Shown here piece by piece: positions 1-13,244 of a stretch of DNA of 64,000 bases. Made by a program: the position numbers and the translations under genes. Source of the DNA: Trogon surrucura (Eukaryota > Chordata > Aves > Trogoniformes > Trogonidae); contig CM036617.1 in the NCBI GenBank assembly GCA_020746105.1, forward strand, positions 140,085,845-140,149,844, in the 5' to 3' direction. The first letter of the stretch is position 1. Every line of letters begins with the position of its first letter. The notes under the pieces are model-generated. The model saw nothing but the letters and a program-made list of their open reading frames with translations, did not search any database and was not told the origin of the DNA.

Positions 1-1512
1 TGCTTTTGAGTAGACTCAGATGTTAAATTCTGAGAAATAGCTGTAGAGTAGACGCAGATTGGTAGGTATTTCATGATGAAATCATGTAAAGAATTGATTT
101 GATAAAGCTTTTGTAATGTCCCTACAATTCTGTTGAAGCCTTGGAACAGGTAATTGACTGTACAAAAATAAGGATTATTTCATGCCCCCTGAACTTTCTC
201 AATTATTTTTAGAAGTGCAGGCTTTCTGGATGCAATGTGCCAAGTAATTTACATGCTGTAAAATAAAGCATGAGGCACTCTGTATGTAGGAATGTCTGTT
301 TGGATATATTTTAGTTTCAAATTCTTTAAAAAAAGAAGTCTTGAGCGACTGTTACTACTACTTCTTTCATTAAAATACTGTTAATACTTAAGTCAGGGAT
401 CAAAACAGCATTATATTAATTGCAGCGGCGGCCCTCATCCCTAGCTATTCGCAGTCTAAGATCGGCAGTATGCTGAGGGAATAAGCAGATAAATGAAACT
501 GGGAGTACGGTGTAACAGTGAAGTTATGGGCTTTTCTGTGCAAAGGTGGATAGCCAAAGTGGCCTTGATACTTGCAGATAGCCACAGCCTAATAAATGGC
601 ACATAAAACTATCTATTTTATTGAATGGAAATCGCTTACCTACAATTAAGAGCAATAGCTAGGGTTCTGTCACAGAATAGTAAGATAGCTTTGAGAATGA
701 CATGAGAAAGTTGAAATCTGACACAGCAAGACATGAGGCCAGATTGTACTCCTCCATCATTGCTTTATTTGAATCACTGAGCTGTGTAATAGGCCATGCA
801 GTGTTCTCAGTGGTAAGAGAAAGGGAAGAGAAAAGCATCTTAAACTATACCATAGAAGAATGAACATACAGGAATCTGCTTATAAAACATGCGGTATTAT
901 TTCGAGATGGGATAAGTAGTGTAGTTCTTTAAATGAGTTTTAAGGGAAACGATCTGTTAGTGCAGTCCCCACAATACAAACAAGGGAAAGGCAAATATAT
1001 TCAAGAAAACAGTTTACAGTGGCAAGTTGTAATTGGCAGAAGTTAGGGCTAATGGTTTTTTCAAGTATTTAAAAAAATTTAAATTGAGAAGGAATGCCAA
1101 GGTTTATTATTTTGAAAAGTCAAAATGATATTGCTCACTTGGCCAAAACAAAGGAGTTTACAAAGATGAAAAGAAAGCAAAATAAGAGTTGCTGTCAGTG
1201 AAAATACATCTTTTCAAAAAATTATTGGAAAATACAGTCTCTTTCTGTCTTCATCCTCTAATGCTTCATGGGTATGGTAGCTTTTGTAAGTAAATGCATT
1301 CTTTGAAATTTCAGGTTTTGCAAGGATGTGGAATTGTTGGCAACACTGCCACTAAAGCAGAATGAACTTGCTAGATAAATACATCGAAGGAAACATAAAT
1401 GTGCAGTCACTAGCATTCTGTGCTAAAATAGCACATTTTCTTCCCCAGCTATGGCTTTAAAAATATCATTCAGTAAACTATCATAAAACTAAAGTGTTGT
1501 CTTTCTCCTCAG
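1..1512 (+). other. ARHGAP8: Intron of ARHGAP8, partial at the window start
   Basis: AT-rich sequence ending in a pyrimidine-rich acceptor (ctttctcctcag) directly before the first recognised exon. I searched it for the upstream part of the protein, which should end in a codon split before the tyrosine at 1514, and saw nothing like it. I recognise no repeat or RNA gene here. The N-terminal exons are therefore inferred to lie upstream of the window. Confidence 0.7.
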
Positions 1513-1644
1513 GTACTTAAAGTATACTCTGGACCAGTATGTAGAGAATGATTATACAGTTGTCTACTTTCACTATGGCCTGAAGAGTCTGAATAAACCA
1601 TCTCTGAAATGGTTACAAACAGCCTACAAAGAATTTGACAGGAA
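1513..1644 (+). CDS. ARHGAP8: ARHGAP8 exon, N-terminal part of the BCH domain
   Basis: The exon follows AG at 1511-1512 and stops before the donor GTATGT at 1645. Its first base completes a codon from an upstream exon, and it ends two bases into a codon. The translation starts [20 protein letters not shown] and ends AYKEFDRK, which I recognise as the BCH (BNIP2/Cdc42GAP homology, CRAL-TRIO-like) domain of ARHGAP8/BPGAP1. ARHGAP1 is the nearest alternative but differs more at later exons. BCH domains bind small GTPases and lipids and mediate homo- or hetero-oligomers. The equivalent human exon begins just after a glutamate codon split at the same point. This is an internal exon, so no start codon is expected. 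About 55 upstream residues are missing from the window. Confidence 0.95.
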
Positions 1645-4532
1645 GTATGTCTCCAAAATATTTGGTTTACTCTTTCGGTTGTGTAATGTCTGTGACTAAT
1701 TCCCATGGAGGAAATGGGTCTTTCCAGATCTGCCACAGCAAACTGGATTCATCTTGCCTTTGCAAATTCTTGTAATGATATTGGTACTGCTAGTTCTCTT
1801 GTGTGTTCTGTGCGGTGCGAAGGGGTGGCCTGGGTGCCGCAGTCGTTACCCAAAGGTGTAAAAGGCCTTGGGAACGAAACCAAGAGCTGTTGCCTTTTCT
1901 GTGCGCTGTTTAACAATATACCTGTGACACCGTTTGTGACATCATTCTTGATTATCTCACAGCTGTGTTTGAACCTTTGACCATCCCAAGGCTAAGTCGT
2001 GTACAAAAAAAGGAAAGATTATATTCTGACAGTCCGTATCTCACAGGCCGTGCAGCATTTGTTGGTTGGTACATGTAAAGCCCCAAAAGGACCACTGTGC
2101 TCATGTGTGCCTGGAGGAGCAATGGCTCATGACTTCATGTCATGCTGAGGCCAAAGCTCTTAGATAAATAGCATCTTAATAGTGGAAACTAAAGTTCTGA
2201 TGTTTATTCTCTGAAAGCGCACACTTAGCAGCGAAGCTGAAAGTTCGTGTTGAAATCATTTAGTCTTTTACTTGCTTGCAAGTTGGCCTCAAGAGGGCAG
2301 CATGAGTGACAGTAAAAACACGGCTCTTTCCTGGTGGGTGGGTGTGGGGGTGTGTGTTGGGGTGGGGGGATGGATCATACATGTCTGATTTTTTCAATTT
2401 GGGGGCTGGAACAAGAAGCTAATCTAAAAAAAAAAAAAACATGCTGTGAAAAAATTGTTGGGTGTTTCTGGATTAGACTGGGAGCAGTCCTCAGCCCTGC
2501 TTTGAAAATTGAAGTTGAGATGTGCACAATACCTTTTGGTTGTCTAGTGCAAGAGCTCACGTTCCTTTGAATCTCAACCAATAACCTCTTGGAACTCTAA
2601 AACCCGCTAAGCAAGAAGACGAGGTTGTGCATAGCAGCCGTCAGAACAGGAGTGGGAAGCCGTCATCTGAAGCCTCTAACTGCTTTCGTGAGATACTGCT
2701 CTCAGCAACAGACACAGAAAGCTTATTTTTGCTAGTAGGTCTCTGAATATGGTTAGTACAAGGTATCTGTTCTCTCTGGGACTGGGTAAGGGAGAAGAAA
2801 GGCAAAGGATCTCTTATATTTTGTCTTTAGTGAGGGATTTGGACTACAGTACTGCTTTTTGCTGTGCACTGACAATTCCTGGAAATAAAGCTTCATAATA
2901 TTTTCTTTCTGGGAGAGTCCCGAGCCAAATTTACAGTTGCTGTACATGGAGAGGCAGTACAAGGGTAATTCTTTCTGCCATGCCTACAAGTGCACAAGAT
3001 GTTCTCATTTATGCCAAAAATCTCTTCTCTCCATTCCACCACCCTGCCCCAGAAAGCAGGAGAACCAAAGATGAGCAGAGAAGCCCAAGTAGCTGGGCAA
3101 AACCATGCACTCACAGCTGGAACTTGCAATATGCACGGCCTAACATGTATGCTCAGCTGAACTAGCCAGAGAAATAACCCAAAATAGCACCTTTCAGATT
3201 TCTTCCATGTGTGTGTTTTGGAGTCAAATGAAAGGGAGGACGTAGGAGAGTACAAAGCACAATAGTAATTAGCTAGCATTGTGAAAGCAAATGTTCACCA
3301 CAAATAGTTTCAAAAGAATAGGTCTTATGTTGAAGGTTTACAGCAGAGGCTCAGTAAAGTCTTTTGGGCATTTAACTGTAATCTAGGAAACTACGAAGTA
3401 CATAAAATTCTGCAGAAGAAGCAGCTTATGTCCATTGCTTTAAGGTACAAAAGAAACCTAAAATGGAAGCTTCAATAGAGCAACTCAGGTGTTTTGCATG
3501 TTAGTTTTTATTGTCAATTTTGGGACTTATCCACAGTGCTGCAATTGCACAGGGATAGTTTTTTGCTTGTGTATAATGGCTTTGTGAAAACAATGCTTTT
3601 TTCATTCAGAGATATATGGGCCCAATTAAAACCTCAAAAGAAGAACTGTTGTAATTGCTAAGTTGGTCCCTTTTCTCTCTCCTACCACCATAACAAGTAG
3701 GTTTTTCTTAGGAGTTCACAGTTGTTTTTTTCAACAGTCATTGTTTTCCAACAGTAAGTGGTGAACACTTGGGAGGGGCGCTCCCTACTGGGAAGCAAAC
3801 TTGGCAAAGTAATAAGCAACAATTTATATATAAAGGCAGGATATTTCATTATGCATTTCTCAATTTCATTTTGCAATAACATTGAGTAAGAGCAAAGTCT
3901 TTCTGTGCAGCATTGTTTCAGTTTCAGCCTATTGGAATCTACTGTTTATGTATTATGATGTGATACTGTAGAATCAAGCAAAACTATAATGGAGAAAACT
4001 TTTTTTGTTTCACACAAAGGGGACCATCCAATATAAACCCACATGCAGTTGGCTCCATCTTTAGTAATTACGAGCAAAACAAGACAAAAGTAGTGGTAAA
4101 CATGAAAGATGAGGTATAAATTTTACATCTGAACAATTAGGAATTTTCTCCACTTAATACTCCTGTAAGTAGAAAATAAAGGGAGATGAAGGAAAGTAAT
4201 TTTTTATATCACAGATCTTTTAATAGACTCTTTGTTCTCTTCTTAAATATTTTTTCAAGTTGCTTAATTTCACTTCTGTCCCCCTGACAGCAGACATTGG
4301 TTAGGAATGTAATAGTGTTGGCCGACTATTGTATTATCAGAACTGACCATTTTTTAAAATAAGGTTTTTTTCATTTTGCATTTCATTTCTTCTGAATTAG
4401 GTCTTTTAAATGTATTTGAAAGGAATACTGTATAGTGTTCCTGCAATAATACTTCCTATTCAGTTGTAGCTATTCAGTTCTACCATCTATGATATTCAAC
4501 AGTCTTCTAACAATTCCATTTTCTTTTCCCAG
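1645..4532 (+). other. ARHGAP8: ARHGAP8 intron, 2.9 kb
   Basis: Runs from GTATGT to ttttcccag. It contains a run of 13 adenines near 2427 and a G-rich TGGGTGGG/TGTGGGGG stretch at 2334-2370. I see no recognised mobile element or exon. The short open frames in it have no acceptable splice context or family resemblance. Confidence 0.75.
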
Positions 4533-4619
4533 GTATAAGAAAAACCTTAAAGCACTCTATGTTGTACATCCAACCAACTTCATAAAAATTCTGTGGAACA
4601 TCTTTAAACCTCTTATAAG
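4533..4619 (+). CDS. ARHGAP8: ARHGAP8 exon, central BCH domain
   Basis: Bounded by the acceptor cccag at 4528-4532 and a donor GTACTT at 4620. It is 87 bases, enters with one base to finish a lysine codon and leaves with two bases of a serine codon. The translation contains [18 protein letters not shown] followed by [10 protein letters not shown]. This is the core of the Sec14-like fold in the ARHGAP1/ARHGAP8 family; the ALYVVHPT segment is nearly invariant between paralogues. The human primate-specific insert before this exon is not expected in a bird and none is seen. Its length and phase match the neighbouring exons, so the junctions are secure by eye. Confidence 0.95.
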
Positions 4620-7600
4620 GTACTTGGCAGTTTATTTAACACATCCTTTCTGTTTGGTTTAAGGATGATTTGTTCTTTATTAAGTTGCTTTTAAAAAGGC
4701 TTGAGGTAAAATATATCAGGTAACACCACAATACCCATTTAAACTGTCTTGAACTAATGAGTAAGGTGAGGTTAAGCTTGGGTATGAATAATAGGGTAGA
4801 ATTCTAAGAAAAGAGAGTCTCAATTTCTTAGTAGTTTTACTGGTATGTTAAAGAAAATATAACTTTACGACATAGTTATTCCTCATACCATGAATGACTT
4901 TTTTGTCCTGTTTGACAGCACTTAGCACAATAGAACTAGGTCCGTGACTGGAGTTACTGGGTGGTGCAATAAAGCTAATAATGAATGGTTAACCTTCAGT
5001 CTGATCTCAAGTGCTGAGATGAATAGGAATGATAGTACTCGTGTGTTCAGAGTTAATGGATAAGCCCTGAAGTGCCCATAACAATGTGAGATGGAGGTTA
5101 CAATGGTGAAGGTGGATATATTTTACTGGTGCATTCTTTTCCTTTGCATGGTAAAAATTGATGCTATCTGCAAGGAACTGTCAACAGTGGGTGGATGTTG
5201 CTAAGTGCTAGGATAGTTTCTGCTCCTGAATTTCTGTAAATTTCAAAGTAATTCTAACATTTTGCAGATTGTTATGAACGTCCTCAGATCTGGAGGACGA
5301 AAGCAGCTTATCTTGAGAAACCATAATGAAACACTTAAAAATGTCCATTACAGTCGCATGCAGTTGATACAATTTCTCACTGGTAGGAAGCTAATTAGTT
5401 AGAAGGGGGAAGTTTAATTTCTAGATAGATCAGAACATGTAAGAAGCATGTGAAAAGAAAAATCTAATCACAGCTAAAAATCGTTCCAGAATATGCTATT
5501 CTTGAAAAAAGAAGATTAACTATAGAACTTTAGTTTATCTGGCAGTAAAATAAACGCCAGAGATCCAGGACATAGCGCAGTGGTGAGAAACGTGTGACAG
5601 GCGCAGGCTGATGGTGCCTCAGGAATGGGGATGGGGTTTTATTTGCTCCTGGTTTGCTGTAAGATAGGTGTGCAGAGCTTTCTGAAAGAAAAACCAAAAC
5701 AGTAAACCCAGAAAAACTACTGATGGGCGTTTCAGCACTCAAGTGAAACAAACTTCTTCTCGGAGACAGATGAGAGCTCCTTGGGGATAGCTCCAGGCAA
5801 GCTCCAGGCATAGCTGGACAACAACCATGCTGTTTAACTTAGAGTAGTAATTGGCTCCTAATTCTTACAAAAGAAAAGTTTATGGATACCTGTTCCAAAT
5901 ACTTATTTGCCCTGGGTTTTACTACATTTGTGTAAATAAGATGAATATTTTTTTTCTTGAAACAGTATGATACCCTGCAATTAAATCCTTGTTTACTTTG
6001 AATGTGAAAATGGGTGATCCTGGTAAGCTTAAGCATTCATATCTAGCATAAAAAATTCAAAGCAGGGTTTGTCATCTTGGATTCATCATGATCTTAACCT
6101 TCTGAACACCTTGCTTTCATCAGCATTGGCTGTTCCTATTTGTACTCAACTTACACCACTGTCTACCTGGATACTCGTTTTGAATCTAATTTAGTAGTAC
6201 TCCCCTCTCTGTTATTAAAATATGTGACCAACAGAAACAAAGCTGTTTGTATGCTGGGACTGGCAAAAGAATTGAAAGTATGAGTAAAGGTCTAAAAGCC
6301 AGAAGGGAAGAATTAGCTGAAGCTAGGAAAAAAACCCTCTTTACTCATTAAAATGGTTTAACTGCCAAATGCTCACATGCATTTGTGCTTTGGGTTGACT
6401 CAAGTTTGCCTAAATTATACTCTAGCTGAAGACTAAAACTTAGTAACATTGTTAATTTACTAGACTAGTACAATTTAAAGTTTGTTCACAGTACCTCTTC
6501 CTTCCAGATTAGAATAATCTTACCATAGCAGATCGTACTTTTACTTACTTCACTTCTAATGTGTCAACATTAAACCGAAGTTCACAAAAAGAAGGGAGAA
6601 CAATCCTCTGTTTCCTAGTTTTGCTAAATTATAGCCCAGAGTCATTTGTAGATAAAAATAGCACGTGTAAAATAAATTTCATTAACAAGAAATGTGGATT
6701 TATTTTTCAGAGGTCTGTGAGTACATTGGTGGTATCTGTTAGTACATGGTCTAAGTGATTTTAGATGAACAATGTGTTTGCTGAGAACTGGACGAATGAC
6801 AGAATTATTAGAGTGAAAACCAAAAGTAATAAGTATTTTAGCATGTTTGTATTTGAAAGTATTTAAGAAAATATAAATACTTGGAAATTTTCAAGCTCCA
6901 GAAATTGTTTTATTTCCTTTCCAGTCCCAAAAGAGATGAGCAAGAAGGTAACACATTAAGTGAAATTTATTTTCAGCAAACTGAGAAAAAAAAATTCTGT
7001 AAGAGGAGCACATTTCTGTGTGAGCTAACAGAAGCTACCCACCTGTTATCAAAATAGTATACGTTTAGGTGGTGATGGTGTGGCATTTTTAAGGAACAGC
7101 AATAATTCCTAATTACCCACAACACTAATTACAAATGTATTCTGTAGCATCTTGTATTAGCAGAGGTGATTAGTCAGAGTTCTGTGCTAGCCCGTGACTT
7201 AGGTAAGTTGTCAAAACTGCAGAGCGTTTTCGATAAAAGGCACACTGAAGAGCTCTGAAGTTGTTCGCGGGCAGACTGATGTCCATCAGTGTCCCAAAAT
7301 CGCTTGCCTGTTTGCAAAATTTAGCTCATTTCAGTTAAAAGCTTCTAAAAGGCTCGACTTACATTTATACCATCTCCCACTAGAGGGAGTGTGTGTATAT
7401 ATATTTGACAAGTCAGGGATAAATTCATTAATGCGAGAGAATTTTTCTCCAGTTTTGTAGCAGAGTATGCTTTTTCTCATAAACACCTGTGATTTTGCTT
7501 GACACTTCATCATAGGACAGATATTTTGTGTTGTGGAAAAATACAAAATTGTTTCAGACCATTTGTATAAATGTGTTGCTGAACCTTGTTTGAACACCTC

Positions 7601-8246
7601 AGCCTGTAAAGTAGTATATTCTGGCTGAAACTCAAGACCCTCACTAGTGATACTTGGTGCTTCAAATTTGGAAGTCTGTTTTGTACAACTCATAGAAAAA
7701 CCTTATTATTCAGCATGTTTCCTGGAAGTTATGCAGCCCTTTTCAAAATAGGTAAAGCTGATGGCCCAGTGCTTCCAGGATACATACTATCCACGCTTTG
7801 AAAAATCTCACCTCTCACTGCTCCATAGTTTCTGTCTACAGCCCCATTATTTTGTCTTGTAGCGAGGAGTAATACCAGAACAACACAAGCATGTTGTTCT
7901 GTTGTCCGTGTAACATTTTCTCCAAAGTTAACAATTCTTTTAGTGAGCTTTCTAGTGCTGTGTGAAACGTGTTTTGCAGTGGCTTTTGAAGCAGTGTTTT
8001 TCATATCTATGCAAATCACAAAAGATTCAGATGGAAGTCAGTTATTTTTATTCAAATCAGACTCTCAGGCATGCACTGTATATGTTTGATCATATGAAAT
8101 GAAATACATCTTATGTCTCCTGCTGCTTCAATTACAGTCTAATTTTGAGTTGCATCAGCACTTACATTTTTGTAATAGAAACTAAACCCTTCGTAAATGT
8201 TCCTCCCATGCTGATTTTCATACTTCTTTGTGATGTTTTTTCCTAG
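4620..8246 (+). other. ARHGAP8: ARHGAP8 intron, 3.6 kb
   Basis: AT-rich intron ending in gttttttcctag. I found no CR1, LTR or SINE sequence. The minus-strand open frames at 7331-7693 and 7729-8019 have no recognisable domain and sit in unstructured intron sequence. Confidence 0.75.
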
Positions 8247-8345
8247 CCATAAGTTTGGGAAAAAAATCACCTACTTGAACTATTTAAGTGACCTGAGAGA
8301 GCATCTCAAATATGACCAGCTAAATATCCCTCAGGAAGTTGTTCG
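8247..8345 (+). CDS. ARHGAP8: ARHGAP8 exon, C-terminal part of the BCH domain
   Basis: Acceptor tcctag at 8241-8246 and consensus donor GTAAGT at 8346. The exon is 99 bases, entering with one base and leaving with two (CG of an arginine codon). The translation reads [16 protein letters not shown] and ends [14 protein letters not shown] and KYDQL match ARHGAP8 better than ARHGAP1, which has FKFGQK at the equivalent place, so this exon helps separate the two paralogues. It closes the lipid/GTPase-binding BCH domain and leads into the proline-rich linker in the next exon. Confidence 0.95.
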
Positions 8346-9478
8346 GTAAGTGACAAGTTTAAAATATGTTCTCTCACTTTTGCTCAGGTATAGTTGCATC
8401 CTGTTCGCTATATTCCAAGCAGATTCTAATCCTTTTTCTTTCATGATTAAAAGTCTTAATTTATGTGTTTGTGCTTTCTTGGGTTTGATTCTGAAAGCTG
8501 CATTATCATCAAAGACGTGATGAAGAGGGTCAGGTGTTTAGAGAAAACAACGCTGTAAGGTTTTCTACAGATTTGGAACACCTCCACCTCAGCTGTGGAG
8601 CGTTTTCTTAGCATAATTGCAGCATTTGTATGAGTGTTAGCAAAACCCATCCATATGTCATTATTGCTTACGAGTATCACGTAATGTTCATGGGCAAAAA
8701 TGTAGTCTGACCTCTTTGCTTGCATATTGTAACAGGTTAAGTGACTTCCTTTTTCTAAGAGCCTTCCTAGTCATCAAAGTGTTGATTGATTTTAAACTTC
8801 ATGGATGCATCTATTGTTAGCAGGTCCATTACTTTTACATCGTGCGGGTATGTGTGTTAGGGAGGAGTATTGGAGAGGGGGTGAGAGAGGAGAAGAAAAA
8901 GAAATGCACAGGGCTGGAATTGTCAAGTGGCAGTATTAGTATCAATAGCAGTCTTTTCGACACCACTTTACATGGAAATGCTTTGATGTACTGACAGGAA
9001 GTGATTTTATGTCACTGCTGAATGAAAGTAACTGGAAGCTTTGATTATGACTGTTATTGATGCCTGGTGGGTTTTTACACACCTTTTGTGTAAATATGGA
9101 ATAACAGAAAATACCTTATAGCTCTAAGGTTATAAATTGGATTGCATGGTTGCCAAAGAAAGGGGAGTTATATTTTGAGTAGCAAATAGGTTTGAATTTT
9201 GCTGTTAAATTATAGTGTGTTTGTGGTTTTTGGACACATTTATTACTATGCTTCGTTGGCTGAAGCAAAAGAGTTCTTCTATGTCTTGCTTAAGTAGTCT
9301 ACCACAAATACTACTTAAGAAGTTCCCTAACGCTTAAATTAAATGCAAATTCTGTAAGACCTACGCCACATACACTATTGTCAGCAGGTGAGCATCGTGA
9401 GCAGTACTGGTAGTTATTCACACACATAGTTGGTCAGCTGTGGTGCACAGAAAATAAATGATTTCTTGGTTTTTGCAG
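8346..9478 (+). other. ARHGAP8: ARHGAP8 intron, 1.1 kb
   Basis: Short intron with a GT/purine-rich patch near 8845-8905. It ends in ggtttttgcag. No repeat family or additional exon was recognised. Confidence 0.75.
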
Positions 9479-9589
9479 ACATGATGAAAATCTTCGGGGG
9501 AAACAAAAGGGAAAACTGCCACCTGTGGTTAAGGTTCCTCCACCACGGCCGCCTCTACCTACCCAACAATTTGGAGTCAGCCTGCAATA
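9479..9589 (+). CDS. ARHGAP8: ARHGAP8 exon, proline-rich SH3-binding linker
   Basis: Acceptor tttttgcag at 9470-9478 and donor GTAAGC at 9590; 111 bases, split codon at both ends. The N-terminal half is basic (RGKQKGK). The C-terminal half reads [19 protein letters not shown]. The PPPRPPLP core is the stretch reported in human BPGAP1 to bind the SH3 domains of cortactin and endophilin II, and it is identical here. The segment before it differs from the human linker and seems slightly shorter. The [10 protein letters not shown] tail begins the RhoGAP module. The exon is GC-richer (acggccgcctc) than its flanking intron, as expected for a proline-coding stretch. Confidence 0.95.
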
Positions 9590-11858
9590 GTAAGCCATGA
9601 GATTTCTAAAATATGAGATTTCTATACCCTGAAGCCTTCTGTAATGTGTAGATTCACCAGACAGAGCATCTGCAAATATTTTGTTCATTATATGTTTAGT
9701 GTCTTATTCTCTTTGAAAGCCATGAACCCATGAGGCTAGACAGTAAGTTTTATGAATTCAGAAGAAGTCTCTCACTCCCAGTGACCTGCCTGGTCTTGCT
9801 GTTTACAAAATCTTTGTGGTAGTTAATGTTAGCACGGCGGCACAACTTCTCTGTCAGTGGACGGAAGTTTGCCTGTGTATGACAGAGCCCTGAGCTAATC
9901 TGTTGCTGATGGATGCTGCCAGTATGAAAGTGTTTTGGATATAGTTAGATGGGGAATAGCAAAGCCAAAACAAATCTTCAGGCTCGAGAGAGGCTGCATG
10001 AAGCTAAAATGGATGGTTGAGCCTTTATATTTTGTTGTTTTGTTGCTCACATATTGTTCTGATGAGAGTTTTATGAAATGAATAAAATCACTCTCAGTAA
10101 TGCCTTGACAGCTGTTTACATAGATTACAGCACTGTGTGTGGTATAAAAAATAATTTACTTTGCACAAGCAATGGGACAGCCGTAGTACTTGCAAGATTG
10201 AATTTTGGTAAAAAAGCAGCAAAAAACCCTCACAAAACCTTCTTGCTTCCTACCAACAGTCGTCGCTGTCATCATTCTGTGGCATCCTTCTCAAAAGCAG
10301 ATGAAGAATATTGTTCTCCTATAGCAAAGACAATTTAGACTGTCTGGTAACATGGACTTTTGTCGCATCTCCTCCCACCCCCAGTCTACTTTTCTGCTTC
10401 TAATGATTCAGCTGTAAATGAGATATAACATATTTTTCCCCTCGGCTAAATGTTAACCATTAGTCCTCTCTGGAAGACCTGAAATTAGTACAACCAGTAT
10501 GAATTGTGTAAGAACTCCCCGACATTAACTTTTATGATACCTCTTCAGAGTTCAACCTAACACTTGAAACATGGCTAACTCACTTCCCCAGTTCAGAGAC
10601 TATCTTTTAGGGGGCTCTACTGGGAGGACAACATGCTACAGGACCGCTGCAGTTGTAAAACCAAGACTCTTTGCAGGCAGCATCAGGGCACACTTCGTCA
10701 CTTGCCTTCAGCCCAGCCTGGCTGCTCAAGCACCTCCATCAAACTTCTTACAGATTTATGCAAGCAGACAGTGTGTTGCATGCCACTCTTACCGTTGGCT
10801 GGTCATATTTTATTTCTCTGACTGTGCCTGACCAGTTAACAGAGTCGTCCTCTGGGCTGCACATAGTGAGGGTGTGGTGACCGCCCTTCCTGGCTCTGCT
10901 GCTTTCCAGCTGTGTTACGGTCAGCAAATCACATCCTTCCTGCATGTCCTGGCTTTCCTTAAGTATAAAAAAAGGTGGCTCCTTCTTAAAGAGCTTGTCT
11001 GTGAGTGGATAAGCACCGAGTGAGGTGATAATTTTTGGCCCAGAGAGTTCCGGCACTGGAGGCGTTGATGAATGGAAGCCTTTTGTGTGGGGTGCGGTTT
11101 CCAGCACTCAAGTGTCCAAAATTAATTACTTCTGCTAATTCCTTCTCCTTTATAATTTCTATAGACTGTAATGGCAAAATGGCAGTGACCTCCCACCTGT
11201 CTAGCAAAGAGGCAGGTTTGAAGTCATCTTCTTGCTGAGGCTCTCCCTGAGAGCTACAGGGAGACTCCATTTTTTATTTTGTACAAGTTTTAGTGGAAAT
11301 ATGTGTGCTGTGTATTTCATTACAGTTGGTAAAACTTGTGCTGTCAGGCATGATGCTGAGATAAAACTACTGTTGTTAAAGGACTGCTTCTCTGTGGAGT
11401 CTTCTTTAGCTTAAGAAAAGAAATTATAAGGCCGATAGGCCTGAGGTTTTGTCAGATTCAGTATTTCTGGGGTGGTGTTTTTTATTCAGTCAGTGAAAGG
11501 TTGGTGAATGGGATTTATCCAAAGCCCTCACAGGTGGCCAAATTTTGCTAAGATGTCTGATAATGGTATCACAGTGACTTCTGGCTGTGGAAGGTGGTAA
11601 AGGTGTACCCTTTTGAATGTGCCTCCCTAAAAGCAGCAGGCAATGCTCTCTCTCATAACACTTCCTCATTTCACTTTTTTCTCAGTTTATGTTGGTTAAT
11701 ACATTTGCTTTTCAGGACTAAAAGTGGCTAGATGTTGTTTCAAAATATCTCACTTTTGTCCAACAGGGAGAAGGAAAAAAAAAAAGTTTTGTTAGGGCAG
11801 CAAAATGAAGCTGAAGGAAGCTTCCATCTAGACCCTAATAAATAATCTTAGATCTTAC
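9590..11858 (+). other. ARHGAP8: Intron sequence before the first CR1 copy
   Basis: First part of an 11.6-kb intron. A short duplicated phrase (atgagatttct) lies at 9597-9622. Overlapping open frames in two orientations at 10571-11270 have no recognised domain. I see no exon with matching phase. Confidence 0.6.
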
Positions 11859-12080
11859 GAAGAAATTCTTCAGTACGAGGGTGGCAAGACTTCAGAATAA
11901 ATTGCCCAGAGATGTTGTGGCTGCCTCCTCCCTGGAGGTGTTCAAGGCCAAGTTGAACAGAGCCTTGAGTAGCCTGATCTAGTTGAGAGGCGTCCCTGCC
12001 CGTGACAGGGAGGTTGGATTAGATGATCTCTAAGGTCCCTTCCAGCCTAGGCCATTCTATGATTCTATGATTCTATGAAA
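11859..12080 (+). mobile_element. CR1 LINE, 3' end, plus strand
   Basis: A 5'-truncated non-LTR retrotransposon remnant. It starts within the ORF2 C-terminal region (gaagaaattcttcagtacg) and runs through the conserved 3' untranslated segment (gacagggaggttggattaga, ggtcccttccagcctag). It ends in three copies of ATTCTATG. CR1 elements use such short microsatellite tails, not poly(A), to prime target-site reverse transcription. The copy is sense relative to ARHGAP8. Its last roughly 100 bases closely match the SINE tail at 18763-18874. Confidence 0.93.
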
Positions 12081-12829
12081 TAAGTATCTGGGACCAGTGC
12101 CTCATCTTGGAGGAATCTGTTAATTCACAAAGACATTTTTTGCCTTGTAGAGTCAGATTTTCAAAATGACATAAGGCAACTGGGTATTTTAAAATCATGG
12201 AAGGTCTGTGAGAGCTGGGAGTATAATTCATTAAAATGTAATCCATACTGAATTGGGTTTGATTTATGAATGAGCTGAAGGGCTTATTATCAGGTTAGTT
12301 CAGAACTTTTCTTTCGTACGTTACCTTCATCCACTCAGGATACAAAAACTGAATTTAAATTGGATGCATTTGATCTCTAATCCTTTAGTGTCACCCTTTG
12401 TGGGGAGGAAAAAACAAACATACACCAAGGTGATTTTATCTCAAGTGTCCATCCAGCTTTATTTAGATTTACTTTTGGGGGATTTAAGAGTATACTTTGT
12501 TAGGCACGGGTGTGAAGTGGAAAACCTTCCTTGTTGTGAGCTTCTGTGAGGACTCAATAATTTGGTCCAGAACTTGAATCTAGTACCAAGGTGTACTGCA
12601 ACTACACTACTTCGAATGATAATAAATGATTTGACTAAAGGCAATTAAGTCATCCAAAGTTGGCTTATAGAATGTCTTTAGAATAAAAGTGTGTGGGACC
12701 AAGAAGACTGGCTGTCTCCCTGTTGAATTCATTATACCTACACGTATAGAGCAGACTTGCCCAGTTTGCTGAATGACAGTCTTCCCACAGCATTTCTGAT
12801 CCCCAACCTGGACTGCCTGGTTGTCTTGA
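12081..12829 (+). other. ARHGAP8: Intron sequence between two CR1 copies
   Basis: About 750 bases of AT-rich intron. I see no recognisable repeat, exon or RNA gene. Confidence 0.6.
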
Positions 12830-13244
12830 GAACAGATCTTAGGAGGAAGCTGAGGGAACTGCAGTTGTTTAGCCTGGAGAAAAGGAGGCTGAGAGGAGAC
12901 CTTATCGTTCTCTACAACTACCTGAAAGGAGGTTGTAGCGAGGTGGGGGGAATTGGTCTCTTGTCCCAAGTAACAAGCGATAGGACATGAGGAAATGGCC
13001 TCAATTTGCACCAGGGGAGGTTTAGATTGAATGTTAGGAAGAATTTCTTTACTGAAAGAGTTGTCAGGTGTTGGAATGGGTTGCTCAGGGCAGTGGTGGA
13101 GTCCCCATCCCTGGAGTTCTTTAAGAGTCGTGTAGATGTGGTGCTTAGGAATATGGTTTATTCGAGGACGTCTCAGCAGTGGGTTAATGGTTGAACTCGA
13201 TGATCTTAAAGGCCTTTTCCCAGCTAGCAGTTCTGTGATTCTGC
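12830..13244 (+). mobile_element. CR1 LINE, ORF2 end plus 3' UTR, plus strand
   Basis: The sequence begins near gatcttaggaggaagctgag and carries the usual CR1 landmarks in order: tttagcctggagaaaaggag, ttaggaagaatttctttact, gtggtggagtccccatccct, and a final ttctgtgattctg tail. Translated, it keeps pieces of the C-terminal ORF2 region (for example [15 protein letters not shown]), but the frame changes between 12990 and 13006, so it is inactive. The tail is short and degraded, suggesting an older insertion than the copy at 11859. The 5' boundary is approximate. Confidence 0.9.
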